A stretch of 15,774 nucleotides of DNA. It comes from an uncultured Prevotella sp. Lineage in GTDB: Bacteria > Bacteroidota > Bacteroidia > Bacteroidales > Bacteroidaceae. The DNA is taken from NCBI GenBank assembly GCA_946999025.1, contig CAMQBP010000027.1, forward strand, positions 1 to 15,774, written 5' to 3'. The notes beneath the pieces were generated by a model. It was not told where the DNA came from. It made no database searches and saw only the letters and a program-made list of their open reading frames with translations. Positions 1 through 7,311 of this stretch are shown here, piece by piece. The position numbers were made by a program, and so were the translations under genes. Every line of letters starts with the position of its first letter. Positions within the stretch are counted from its first letter, which is position 1.

Positions 1-41
1 TCGGCTATGTTCTGTTCATCGTATGGTCTATCCATTCGCAC

Positions 42-1616
42 TTATGGCAAGTAATTGAGTAGTTGGTGGTATATCACCGAATCAAATCCATAGACATCGG
101 GATATTCTGTCATCACCTGGTTCTCGTTTGGGTACAAAGTATAATAGGTGATGAACAGGGGAACCGTCGGTTTTACTTGAACTGACTTAATCAACTTGGT
201 CCTGTCCAGTCTGTCGGCCTCCATTGATTGTTTCTTGTCAGATGATGGACTGTCATCCATATAGGTGGGATGAATGTCTGCTTCCATCGAATACCTGATT
301 CTTTCTATCGTCTCTGCGTCCTTGTCACCTAACAGGAACACGGCGAAATCGAATGGCTTTTCCAGTCGGATACAGCCATGCGAAACCCCTCGGTTTCCTT
401 TTTCAAAAACCTCTCTCGATGATGTATCGTGCAGATAGATAGCGAATTTGTTCTTGAAGCGGAACACGATGCGCCCCATGGCATTGCCCTTTCCTCCTTC
501 TTGTATGACAAAATATTGGCCACTTTTCAACATGTCGGCAGACACCTGCGTGACATCCATTCGTTTTCCGGTCTTTCGTTCGCGAATGAAATATCGCCGT
601 GCATCAAAATAAGCCTTGTTCCCCGCATGCGAAGCCACGCTTTTTTCGATAATGCTTCTGGGCATAACCCACTGTGGATTAACGTCCATACGCACAATAC
701 TACTGGTGACCAGTGGTGTCTTCGTACTCAAAGCACCCATACCGACGCGCATAATCAGCGTACTGTCATGATCTCTTGCCATAAGATGCATGGAAGGTAA
801 ATTGATGACAACGTACTTTTCATGCTTGTCAGGCTCGTCATCCAGTCGCCACCTGGCACGCTCCAAATTGCAAATCACCTTGCGCCTGGCCGCTGTACCT
901 ACCGCTTTGGGCAACCGTTGTTTCAAGTCATCGTACAACTTCCCATGCGGTTGAATGGCTTGTAGGTAGATGCCCACGCTGTCGTGCCGTATCTTCTGCA
1001 AGGCCTCGGTCCAAAAGTTTTTGGTGGGTCGCTGCATGGGAAGATCAAATAGCTCACGATAACTCACGTTGACGGAATCGCGCTTTCTGACATCCAGCTT
1101 GTTAAACAGAGCAAATGGGTTGGTATAACCAAACTGTTGCCCATTGACGTATCGTAGATAAGCTTTGGTGAGATGATATTCCAATCGAGCCATCACTTGG
1201 CTGATGGTGTTGCGGGCTGTATCAAAGTCGAGTGTGCGCAACCGTTTCAAATCATTCTCAATATCCTTGACATAGAACTTTTTAGGTGAAAACCCAACCT
1301 GATCAACTGTACGCAGATACGCCAATAACGTGTCTGCACGCGCATCAACGCCCAGCCTGTCTATCCACAAGAAGCTGCCATGCTGACCATAATAACTGCG
1401 GGTTCGATAATCGGGCTGCATGGAGTCGACATCGTCCTTCATCAACCGATCAAGATGCTGACGTATTTTACCAGGATGAATGGTATAAGATGACGTTCTC
1501 AAATTGGAAAACGCCTCTAATTGAAGTGCTTGGTTTGGATTCAACTCCTTCTTCTTGCATGAACACAACTGGAAGATAAGAAGAAGGAGAAGTGAAAATT
1601 TGAAGAAGACTTTCAA
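42..1616 (-). CDS. YcbB/LdtD-type L,D-transpeptidase lipoprotein
   Basis: Predicted cell-envelope enzyme of 524 residues that makes or exchanges 3-3 cross-links in peptidoglycan, or attaches proteins to it. The N-terminus is a lipoprotein signal: a short basic start, a Leu/Phe-rich core and a lipobox LCSC ending at Cys20, followed by three lysines. Residues about 40-260 resemble the YcbB scaffold region. The YkuD catalytic domain (about 268-435) carries His396 and the signature SHGCIRL with His413 and the catalytic Cys415. The tail (about 485-524) with YYTLYPNENQ and DVYGFD matches the YcbB/LdtD C-terminal pattern, which separates it from small YkuD enzymes. The start is TTG: an in-frame TAG lies two codons upstream, and no ATG would keep the signal peptide. 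It begins 7 bases after the small secreted-protein gene and probably shares its promoter. Family is certain; whether it cross-links peptidoglycan or anchors proteins is not visible. Confidence 0.93.
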   Translation of the reverse strand: MKVFFKFSLLLLLIFQLCSCKKKELNPNQALQLEAFSNLRTSSYTIHPGKIRQHLDRLMKDDVDSMQPDYRTRSYYGQHGSFLWIDRLGVDARADTLLAYLRTVDQVGFSPKKFYVKDIENDLKRLRTLDFDTARNTISQVMARLEYHLTKAYLRYVNGQQFGYTNPFALFNKLDVRKRDSVNVSYRELFDLPMQRPTKNFWTEALQKIRHDSVGIYLQAIQPHGKLYDDLKQRLPKAVGTAARRKVICNLERARWRLDDEPDKHEKYVVINLPSMHLMARDHDSTLIMRVGMGALSTKTPLVTSSIVRMDVNPQWVMPRSIIEKSVASHAGNKAYFDARRYFIRERKTGKRMDVTQVSADMLKSGQYFVIQEGGKGNAMGRIVFRFKNKFAIYLHDTSSREVFEKGNRGVSHGCIRLEKPFDFAVFLLGDKDAETIERIRYSMEADIHPTYMDDSPSSDKKQSMEADRLDRTKLIKSVQVKPTVPLFITYYTLYPNENQVMTEYPDVYGFDSVIYHQLLNYLP

Positions 1617-1623
1617 AGTCTAA

Positions 1624-1932
1624 CTATCTGATAGAAATCTTTCTAACCGTTTTACCTACCTTGACAATGTAACAGCCCTTGGGTACATTGAGTTCGTATC
1701 GCTTGTCCTGACTGTCAACCTTGACACTCATTAAGCAAACTCCCGTTACATTATATACTTGCAATACTTGTCCATTAGCACCACTGACATGCAAAACAGA
1801 TCCTGAGACAGAAATGGAAACACTCTGAATATCATTCTCGATGATTTCCATTGACTGACCAGCCTGCACCGACAATGGATACGTCATGAACAATGCCGCA
1901 GCGAATGCTATAGAAAGTATATTTTTAACCAT
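1624..1932 (-). CDS. Small secreted protein: signal peptide plus stand-alone T9SS-type C-terminal sorting-like domain
   Basis: A 102-residue exported protein. Residues 1-24 form a signal peptide ending in the cleavage motif VQA. The rest, only about 78 residues, resembles the type A sorting domain of the Bacteroidota type IX secretion system: a beta-rich stretch with LHVSGANGQVLQVYNVTG, then LNVPKGCYIVKVGKTVRKIS, ending in IR. No separate cargo domain is present, whereas such domains normally sit at the end of large exported proteins. I chose the ATG at 1932. A GTG at 1956 would add eight residues, but it abuts the -7 box at 1964-1971 and would be at or before the transcription start. The L,D-transpeptidase gene follows after 7 bases, suggesting co-expression. 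The domain likeness is by eye; function is unknown. It could be a remnant of a larger gene or a small beta-sandwich envelope protein. Confidence 0.75.
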   Translation of the reverse strand: MVKNILSIAFAAALFMTYPLSVQAGQSMEIIENDIQSVSISVSGSVLHVSGANGQVLQVYNVTGVCLMSVKVDSQDKRYELNVPKGCYIVKVGKTVRKISIR

Positions 1933-1963
1933 ATTATGTCTACCATTTGTGTTCACTTCAAGG

Positions 1964-1993
1964 CAAAGATAGTTATTTATAGGTAATATTCAA
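1964..1993 (-). promoter_or_regulatory. Bacteroidota-type promoter for the small secreted protein and L,D-transpeptidase genes
   Basis: On the minus strand TATCTTTG (1964-1971) matches the Bacteroidota -7 consensus TAnnTTTG exactly, and a TTG (1991-1993) lies 19 bases further upstream as the -33 element. The predicted transcription start is near 1957, giving a leader of about 25 bases before the ATG at 1932. This also argues against the GTG at 1956 as the start. It fits the housekeeping sigma factor. Confidence 0.7.
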
Positions 1994-2026
1994 GGATGAG
2001 CCTTAAATATTATTGTGCATTTAACT

Positions 2027-2944
2027 CTATTTAACATCGAAAATCATTTCTTCGGCTGTCAAAAAGCTGTTTGGAAATATTTTCTGCGCTTCTCGCAGAA
2101 TGACGCTCTCATCATCATACCGCGCGCTATAATGCCCCAACAGCAATTTTCCCACTCCCGCATCAAGAGCCACCTGGGCAGCCTGTGCCGCCGTGCTGTG
2201 ATAATATAGTTTGGCGCGGGCTTCATGTTCCGAATCGTAGGTCGACTCATGGTACAACACATCCACGCCCTTTACCAGCTGGTGGAGCGTGGGGATGTAC
2301 CGCGTGTCACTGCAATAAGCATAGCTGCGAGGTGCCGCAGCTGGATAGGTCAGTCGGCTGTTTTCCACCAATTCGCCCTCCTCCGTGGTCCAATCGGCAC
2401 CATTCTTGATGTTGTTGATTTGCGAAATGGGGATTTGGTAGCAATCAATCATGTCCCGACGGATGTGTGGCAAGAGCGGTTTTTCCCTAAACAGGAACCC
2501 ACAACAGGGCACTCGATGCTCCAAAGGAATGGATGCTACCGTCAAACTTTTATCCTCATAAATCACCTGATGCTGGGTTGTGTCAACAGCATGAAAGACC
2601 ACTTCAAACTCAAGACCCTTGCAAAACATGTCCATTTGCATCTGAAGCATCCGCTCAAACTCACCTGGCGCATAGACATGCAGCGTAGCCGTACGCCCCA
2701 GCATGCCGAAAGTGGAAATCATACCGATAAGTCCCAGACAATGATCGCCGTGCAAGTGACTGATAAACACCGCTTGAATACGGGTGAAGCTCACCCTGGA
2801 ACGGCGCAACTGCACTTGCGTACCTTCGCCACAGTCGACCATGAAAAGCTTCCCGCGTATGTCGACCACTTGCGAAGAGGCGTTGTGTTTGAGCGTGGGC
2901 AAGGCACTGCCACAACCTAAAATATGTATTCTAAAAGGTTCCAA
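2027..2944 (-). CDS. rnz: Ribonuclease Z (tRNA 3' endonuclease)
   Basis: Cytoplasmic zinc-dependent endonuclease that removes the 3' trailer from tRNA precursors. At 305 residues it has the usual length of the short (bacterial) RNase Z form. The metallo-beta-lactamase motif HLHGDH (His63, His65, Asp67, His68) is intact. The other metal ligands appear in LEHRVP (His143), CSDTRY (Asp213) and GHYSARY (His271); YHESTY (His232) is also family-typical. The N-terminus FRIHILGCGSALPT is the standard opening strand, so residue 1 fits the family. The codon there is TTG: the only upstream frame is closed by the neighbour's TAA (2954-2956), and the next Met is residue 35. The gene follows the lipoprotein gene by 9 bases, with no room for a promoter, so translation is probably coupled to it. 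Function is well supported. Confidence 0.96.
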   Translation of the reverse strand: MEPFRIHILGCGSALPTLKHNASSQVVDIRGKLFMVDCGEGTQVQLRRSRVSFTRIQAVFISHLHGDHCLGLIGMISTFGMLGRTATLHVYAPGEFERMLQMQMDMFCKGLEFEVVFHAVDTTQHQVIYEDKSLTVASIPLEHRVPCCGFLFREKPLLPHIRRDMIDCYQIPISQINNIKNGADWTTEEGELVENSRLTYPAAAPRSYAYCSDTRYIPTLHQLVKGVDVLYHESTYDSEHEARAKLYYHSTAAQAAQVALDAGVGKLLLGHYSARYDDESVILREAQKIFPNSFLTAEEMIFDVK

Positions 2945-2953
2945 TGCCTTTGA

Positions 2954-3517
2954 TTATTGCTGTCTTCTGTAGGCAAAGATGCCCTCATTGTTCTCCAGAT
3001 AGAGGCTGTCTGCTCCCAAGGTGTTCACGCTGAAGGTGTCTTTATTCAGCAACAATTTACCGTTGAGAATCTTCCAAGTTGTCCATGGATTACTCTCTGC
3101 CTTGACGAACGACTGCACACCTCCACCCTCTTGTATCTCAAAGTTCTTGTCCAAGCTCGACCACTTGCCCAAGAGCGTGGTGAGATTGATGACTTTCTGC
3201 GCCACTCTTTCACCGTTTACCTGAACACCCACGATGGCCAGTCGGTCGCCAACCATCAATCCTCCCTGAACATCAGAGATAACATCGCCATCTGAGTTCA
3301 ACATATACATCAGCGTATCACCGGCATCTGATATGATCTGCAGCGTGTGCATCGCCGTACCGTCTCCGCAAACGCCATAAACAGTAGAATCGTTATTGGT
3401 TTCTTCCACGGAGGCAGCGTCTTTATCTGCAACTTGCTTGGGCTTACGGTCAACACATCCCATCACTAAAAATGTGGTCAAAACAACAACCACTAAGCCT
3501 TTCATACTCTTTTTCAT
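2954..3517 (-). CDS. Small lipoprotein, possible lipocalin-like C-terminal domain
   Basis: A 187-residue envelope lipoprotein of unknown function. The signal peptide has a Lys-rich start, a Val/Leu/Thr core and a lipobox VMGC ending at Cys21; Met5 is an alternative start. Residues 22-40 are a charged linker. Residues about 45-115 look beta-rich (GVCGDGTAMHTLQIISDAGD, then GLMVGDRLAIVGVQVNG). The last 70 residues begin LLGKWSSLD and continue through short strands to GIFAYRRQQ. A GKW opening and regularly spaced strands are typical of lipocalin-like domains in Bacteroidota lipoproteins, but this is resemblance, not proof. The gene lies directly upstream of rnz (9 bases), so the pair is probably one transcript, although no functional link to tRNA processing is evident. 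Its own promoter is weak at best. Confidence 0.82.
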   Translation of the reverse strand: MKKSMKGLVVVVLTTFLVMGCVDRKPKQVADKDAASVEETNNDSTVYGVCGDGTAMHTLQIISDAGDTLMYMLNSDGDVISDVQGGLMVGDRLAIVGVQVNGERVAQKVINLTTLLGKWSSLDKNFEIQEGGGVQSFVKAESNPWTTWKILNGKLLLNKDTFSVNTLGADSLYLENNEGIFAYRRQQ

Positions 3518-3574
3518 GATAATCTATTTTAATATTTTCTATTTCTTTGATTTCCAACCTGTTGTACGAATTAA

Positions 3575-3602
3575 CAAAGAAGTGATTTCTTCGACATTGC
3601 AA
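3575..3602 (-). promoter_or_regulatory. Weak candidate promoter for the lipoprotein-rnz pair
   Basis: On the minus strand CTTCTTTG (3575-3582) partly matches TAnnTTTG, having TTTG but not TA. A TTG at 3600-3602 lies 17 bases upstream, two short of the usual gap. It would give a leader of about 50 bases. It is the best match I see in this 153-base gap, but mazG read-through could supply the transcript instead. Confidence 0.3.
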
Positions 3603-3621
3603 TTCCCATGCTATTGGCCAC

Positions 3622-3682
3622 CAAACTCAATGACTTTGAAGCGCAAACTCAATGACTTTGGAGCCCAAACTCAATCACTTTC
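3622..3682. repeat. Three tandem copies of a 22-base unit, each holding a 17-base near-palindrome
   Basis: Copies lie at 3622-3638, 3644-3660 and 3666-3682, exactly 22 bases apart, separated by 5-base spacers (aagcg, gagcc). Copies 1 and 2 are identical, CAAACTCAATGACTTTG. This is an inverted repeat of the form CAAA-n-TCA-n-TGA-n-TTTG. Copy 3 differs at 3676 and 3682, both in its right half, so its dyad is decayed. Copy 3 overlaps the end of mazG: the stop TGA (3671-3673 on the minus strand) lies inside it. No comparable copy was seen elsewhere in the window. Confidence 0.9.
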
Positions 3683-4567
3683 ATTTGCAGCCGCATCGCA
3701 TGCGCTATTGTTGGCCTCATGGGCTGCTTTCCTTTCCATCATCTTTGCTTCAACCCATAGTTTATCCATTTCCTCCAAGCTCATGTCAGTCAACTGCTTT
3801 CCTTTCTTCAACGTTTGCTGTTCAACATAGTTGAAACGACGAATAAACTTCTGGTTAGTCATTTCCAAAGCGTTCTCTGGATTCAGATGATACAGGCGTG
3901 CGGCGTTGATAACGGAGAAGAGAAAATCACCGAGTTCACTCGTTGCCGTCTCTTGACTATGCTGATTCAATTCCACCTCCAATTCATTCAACTCCTCACG
4001 CACCTTATCCCACACGTCTTCACGCTGTTTCCAGTCGAACCCTACGTTGCGGGCTTTGTCCTGAATGCGGTAAGCCTTGATAAGTGATGGCAGCGAATCA
4101 GGCACACCCGAGAGCACTGTTTTGTTTCCATCTTTCTCTTTTTGCTTAATCTGCTCCCAGGTTTGTTCCACCTGTTGCTCCGTTTTAGGGTTGTCGGTCG
4201 ATGAGTCACGCTCGGCCGTATTTCCCTGTTTGGGATCACCCTCCCATCCTGTCCAGTCGATAAACGGATGGCGGAACATCAGTTTGTCGGCCTGCTTGTT
4301 GCATACATCTGCCAAATCGAAGTCGCACGTCTCCTCTCCTAAGATGGAATAGAACAGCACATGTTCCATGACATCGCCCAACTCCTTGCAAATGTTTTTC
4401 TTATCGTCGTTCAAAAGTGCGTCGCAAAGTTCGTAAACCTCTTCTATCGTATTGGGTCTGAGGCTCTCATTGGTCTGCTTTCTGTCCCAAGGACACTCTT
4501 TTCGCAATCGCTCTTGGACATCGAGCAAACGACTAAAAGCCGCCAGCTTTTCTTCTTTCGTGTGCAT
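3671..4567 (-). CDS. mazG: Nucleoside triphosphate pyrophosphohydrolase MazG
   Basis: Cytoplasmic hydrolase that converts NTPs and dNTPs to the monophosphate plus pyrophosphate, clearing abnormal or excess nucleotides. The protein has 298 residues with two MazG domains in tandem. The first (about 5-100) has ECPWDRKQT, TIEEVYEL and KELGDVMEH, whose acidic residues bind magnesium. The second (about 150-265) has NVGFDW, REELNELEVEL and SELGDFLFSVINAARL, then the family-typical FIRRFNYVE. E. coli MazG is about 263 residues; the extra length here lies in a Gly/Asp/Thr-rich linker (about 110-135) and a charged Ala/Asn-rich tail. The start is the ATG at 4567. A longer reading from TTG at 4606 is unlikely because the -7 box lies inside it and the added residues are not family-like. 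The last codons and stop lie in the third copy of the 22-base repeat. Confidence 0.95.
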   Translation of the reverse strand: MHTKEEKLAAFSRLLDVQERLRKECPWDRKQTNESLRPNTIEEVYELCDALLNDDKKNICKELGDVMEHVLFYSILGEETCDFDLADVCNKQADKLMFRHPFIDWTGWEGDPKQGNTAERDSSTDNPKTEQQVEQTWEQIKQKEKDGNKTVLSGVPDSLPSLIKAYRIQDKARNVGFDWKQREDVWDKVREELNELEVELNQHSQETATSELGDFLFSVINAARLYHLNPENALEMTNQKFIRRFNYVEQQTLKKGKQLTDMSLEEMDKLWVEAKMMERKAAHEANNSACDAAANESD

Positions 4568-4587
4568 ATAGGTGTTTTTTATTACGG

Positions 4588-4595
4588 CAAAAGTA
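4588..4595 (-). promoter_or_regulatory. mazG promoter, -7 box
   Basis: TACTTTTG on the minus strand is a full match to TAnnTTTG. It predicts transcription starting near 4581 and a leader of about 14 bases to the ATG at 4567. No TTG is present at the usual -33 distance, so strength is uncertain. Confidence 0.5.
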
Positions 4596-4617
4596 ATCAT
4601 TTTCAATTGAATTTTCG

Positions 4618-4625
4618 TAATTTTG
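4618..4625 (+). promoter_or_regulatory. valS promoter, -7 box
   Basis: TAATTTTG matches TAnnTTTG and predicts a start near 4632, with a leader of about 37 bases to the valS ATG. No clear TTG sits 19-21 bases upstream; that position is beside the divergent mazG -7 box. No T-box or other riboswitch-like structure fits in so short a leader. Confidence 0.5.
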
Positions 4626-4668
4626 CAACGATTTATACGAATTTATTATTTAAGCAGAAATACATCAA

Positions 4669-7311
4669 ATGGAATTAGCAAGTAAGTATGATCCCAAAGA
4701 AGTGGAATCAAAATGGTATGAGTATTGGCTGAATCACAAACTTTTCAGTTCAAAACCAGACGGACGCGAACCTTATACGGTTGTCATACCTCCACCCAAC
4801 GTCACTGGCGTTTTGCACATGGGGCACATGCTCAACAATACCATTCAAGATATCCTGGTGCGCCGCGCCCGTATGGAAGGCAAGAATGCCTGCTGGGTAC
4901 CGGGCACAGACCATGCGTCGATTGCCACGGAAGCCAAAGTGGTAGCGCGCCTCAAAGAACAGGGCATCAACAAGACTGACCTGTCAAGAGATGAGTTTTT
5001 GAAGCATGCATGGGACTGGACACACGAACATGGCTGCATCATCCTGAAGCAACTGCGTCGACTGGGTGCTTCCTGCGACTGGGACCGCACGGCGTTCACC
5101 ATGGACGAGAAGCGTTCGGAGAGCGTCATCAAGGTGTTCTGCGACCTCTACAACAAGGGGCTCATCTACCGCGGCGTGCGCATGGTGAACTGGGATCCGC
5201 AGGCTCAGACGGCCCTCAGTGACGAGGAGGTGATTTACAAGGACGAACATTCCAAACTGTATTACCTGCGCTACAACGTTGTGGAAGAACCTGGCAAGTA
5301 TGCCGTCGTGGCGACCACGCGTCCGGAAACCATCATGGGTGACACGGCCATGTGCATCAACCCCAACGATCCCAAGAACCAATGGCTGAGGGGTAAGCAC
5401 GTCATCGTGCCACTCGTAGGCAGGGAGATTCCGGTGATAGAAGACGACTACGTGGATATTGAGTTCGGAACGGGCTGTCTCAAGGTGACACCGGCGCACG
5501 ACATCAACGACCATGCCTTGGGATTGAAACACGGACTGCAAACCATTGACATCTTCAACGACAACGGTACCCTCTCCGAGGAGGCTGGGCTGTATGTGGG
5601 CATGGACCGTATGGAAGTGCGCAAGCAAATAGCCAAAGACCTGGAGAAGGCGGGATTGATGGAAAAGGTGGAAGACTATGACAACAAGGTGGGCTATTCT
5701 GAGCGCACGAACGTGCCCATTGAGCCGAAGCTATCCACACAGTGGTTCCTCAAAATGCAGCACTTTGCCGACCTGGCCCTGCAGCCGGTGATGGACGATG
5801 ACATACAATTTTATCCATCAAAATATAAGAACACCTACCGCCACTGGCTGGAGAACATCAAGGATTGGTGCATTAGCCGTCAGCTATGGTGGGGACACCG
5901 CATACCAGCCTATTACTTCACGGTAAACGGCAAGCAAGAGGTTGTGGTGGCCAAGAGTGCGGAAGAAGCGCTTGAGCTGGCCCGAAAGAAAGACAATGCG
6001 CTGACTATGGAGCAGCTGGAGCAAGACAGCGACTGTCTGGACACCTGGTTCTCCTCATGGCTGTGGCCTATCTCGCTCTTTGATGGCATCAATCATCCCG
6101 ACAACGAGGAAATCAACTACTACTACCCCACGGCAGACCTGATTACCGGACCCGATATCATCTTCTTCTGGGTGGCACGCATGATCATGGCCGGATACGA
6201 GTATAAAGGGCAGATGCCTTTCAAGCATGTGTACTTCACGGGCATTGTTCGTGACAAGTTAGGGCGTAAGATGAGCAAGAGCCTCGGCAACTCTCCCGAC
6301 CCCATCTCGCTGATAGACCAATACGGAGCCGACGGTGTGCGCATGGGTATGATGCTCAGTGCGCCGGCCGGCAACGACATCCTCTTTGATGAGAGCCTGT
6401 GCGAGCAAGGTCGAAACTTCAACAACAAGATTTGGAATGCCTTTAGATTGGTAAAAGGATGGGAAGTGGTTGACGGCGAACAGCCCAACGCCTGCAAACT
6501 GGCAACAGCCTGGTTCGAGTCCAAGCTGCGCACCACGAACGAAGAAGTGAACGACCTGTTTGCTAAATATCGTATCTCTGAAGCCCTCATGGTGGTGTAT
6601 CGCCTGTTCTGGGACGAGTTTTCCAGTTGGTATCTCGAAATGGTCAAGCCGGCCTACGGCTCCCCCATTGACCGAACCACATACGAAGCAACCTTGAAAT
6701 ACTTTGATGTGCTGCTCAAGATGCTGCATCCTTTCATGCCATTCATCACCGAAGAATTGTGGCAACACCTGTACACACGCGCTGAAGGAGCATCGATTAT
6801 GCGCGAGAAGTTGGACATCGCAGAGCCTACGGACGCTGACCGGACGCTGACAGAAGACATTGAAAAGGTAAAACAAATCGTGAGTGGCGTGCGCACCGTA
6901 CGCAACCAAAAGAACATTTCACCTAAGGACGAACTGGAGCTCATTGCCATATCCAACAACAACCATGCGGTCTACAACGACATCATCACCAAGATGGCCA
7001 ACCTGAAAGACATTGAGGTGGCGGAAGAAAAGCCAGCAGACGCAGCCCTATTCATGGTGGGTACCGATGAATTTGCCGTGCCTGTGGGCAACTTGATTGA
7101 CGTAGCAGCCGAACTCAAAAAGCAGGAAGATCAGCTCAAACACCTTGAAGGATTCTTGGCTGGCATCAAGAAAAAGCTCGCTAACGAGAAGTTCGTGGCC
7201 AATGCACCAGAAGCTGTCGTGGCTTTGGAGCGTAAGAAACAGAGCGACTCGGAGGAGAAAATAGCGTCGTTGCGGCAATCAATAGCAGAGTTGAAGCATA
7301 AAACATCATGA
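4669..7311 (+). CDS. valS: Valyl-tRNA synthetase
   Basis: Charges tRNA-Val with valine in the cytoplasm; class I synthetase of 880 residues, a normal bacterial length. The catalytic HIGH-type motif is PPPNVTGVLHMGHML, with HMGH at 50-53. The KMSKS loop (GRKMSKSLGNSPDP) has its KMSKS at 534-538. Between them lies the editing domain that removes mischarged threonine: ATTRPETIMGDTAM (from residue 215) and GTGCLKVTPAHD (267-278), with Asp278 and Asp281 in the positions expected for editing. DTWFSSWLWP lies before the end of the catalytic fold. The alpha-helical anticodon-binding domain follows, and residues about 810-880 are a Lys/Glu/Leu-rich coiled coil, the ValRS-specific tRNA-binding arm. The ATG at 4669 fits the family start (YDPKEVESKWYEYW). 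The stop overlaps the next gene by four bases. Internal GC is higher than in flanking genes, without signs of transfer. Confidence 0.98.
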   Translation: MELASKYDPKEVESKWYEYWLNHKLFSSKPDGREPYTVVIPPPNVTGVLHMGHMLNNTIQDILVRRARMEGKNACWVPGTDHASIATEAKVVARLKEQGINKTDLSRDEFLKHAWDWTHEHGCIILKQLRRLGASCDWDRTAFTMDEKRSESVIKVFCDLYNKGLIYRGVRMVNWDPQAQTALSDEEVIYKDEHSKLYYLRYNVVEEPGKYAVVATTRPETIMGDTAMCINPNDPKNQWLRGKHVIVPLVGREIPVIEDDYVDIEFGTGCLKVTPAHDINDHALGLKHGLQTIDIFNDNGTLSEEAGLYVGMDRMEVRKQIAKDLEKAGLMEKVEDYDNKVGYSERTNVPIEPKLSTQWFLKMQHFADLALQPVMDDDIQFYPSKYKNTYRHWLENIKDWCISRQLWWGHRIPAYYFTVNGKQEVVVAKSAEEALELARKKDNALTMEQLEQDSDCLDTWFSSWLWPISLFDGINHPDNEEINYYYPTADLITGPDIIFFWVARMIMAGYEYKGQMPFKHVYFTGIVRDKLGRKMSKSLGNSPDPISLIDQYGADGVRMGMMLSAPAGNDILFDESLCEQGRNFNNKIWNAFRLVKGWEVVDGEQPNACKLATAWFESKLRTTNEEVNDLFAKYRISEALMVVYRLFWDEFSSWYLEMVKPAYGSPIDRTTYEATLKYFDVLLKMLHPFMPFITEELWQHLYTRAEGASIMREKLDIAEPTDADRTLTEDIEKVKQIVSGVRTVRNQKNISPKDELELIAISNNNHAVYNDIITKMANLKDIEVAEEKPADAALFMVGTDEFAVPVGNLIDVAAELKKQEDQLKHLEGFLAGIKKKLANEKFVANAPEAVVALERKKQSDSEEKIASLRQSIAELKHKTS

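Noticed and set aside
2225..2920. 231-codon open frame on the plus strand opposite rnz
   Set aside because: It lies wholly antisense to a gene with intact RNase Z motifs, and its translation is Cys/His-rich without recognisable domains or a promoter.
3622..3682. CRISPR-like array
   Set aside because: The spacers are only 5 bases and no cas genes are present; this is a simple tandem repeat.
3396..3830. 144-codon plus-strand frame crossing the lipoprotein start, the repeat and the mazG end
   Set aside because: It overlaps two well-supported minus-strand genes and translates the repeat without periodicity, because 22 is not a multiple of three; no domain is visible.
4568..4606. N-terminal extension of MazG by 13 residues from a TTG
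   Set aside because: The extension contains the mazG -7 box and matches no MazG N-terminus; the ATG at 4567 is preferred.
4984..5628. 214-codon open frame on the minus strand inside valS
   Set aside because: A shadow of the valS reading frame in GC-richer DNA; its Val/His-rich composition is an artefact of the opposite codons.
6259..6909. 216-codon open frame on the minus strand inside valS
   Set aside because: Antisense shadow of valS, with no signal, domain or promoter.
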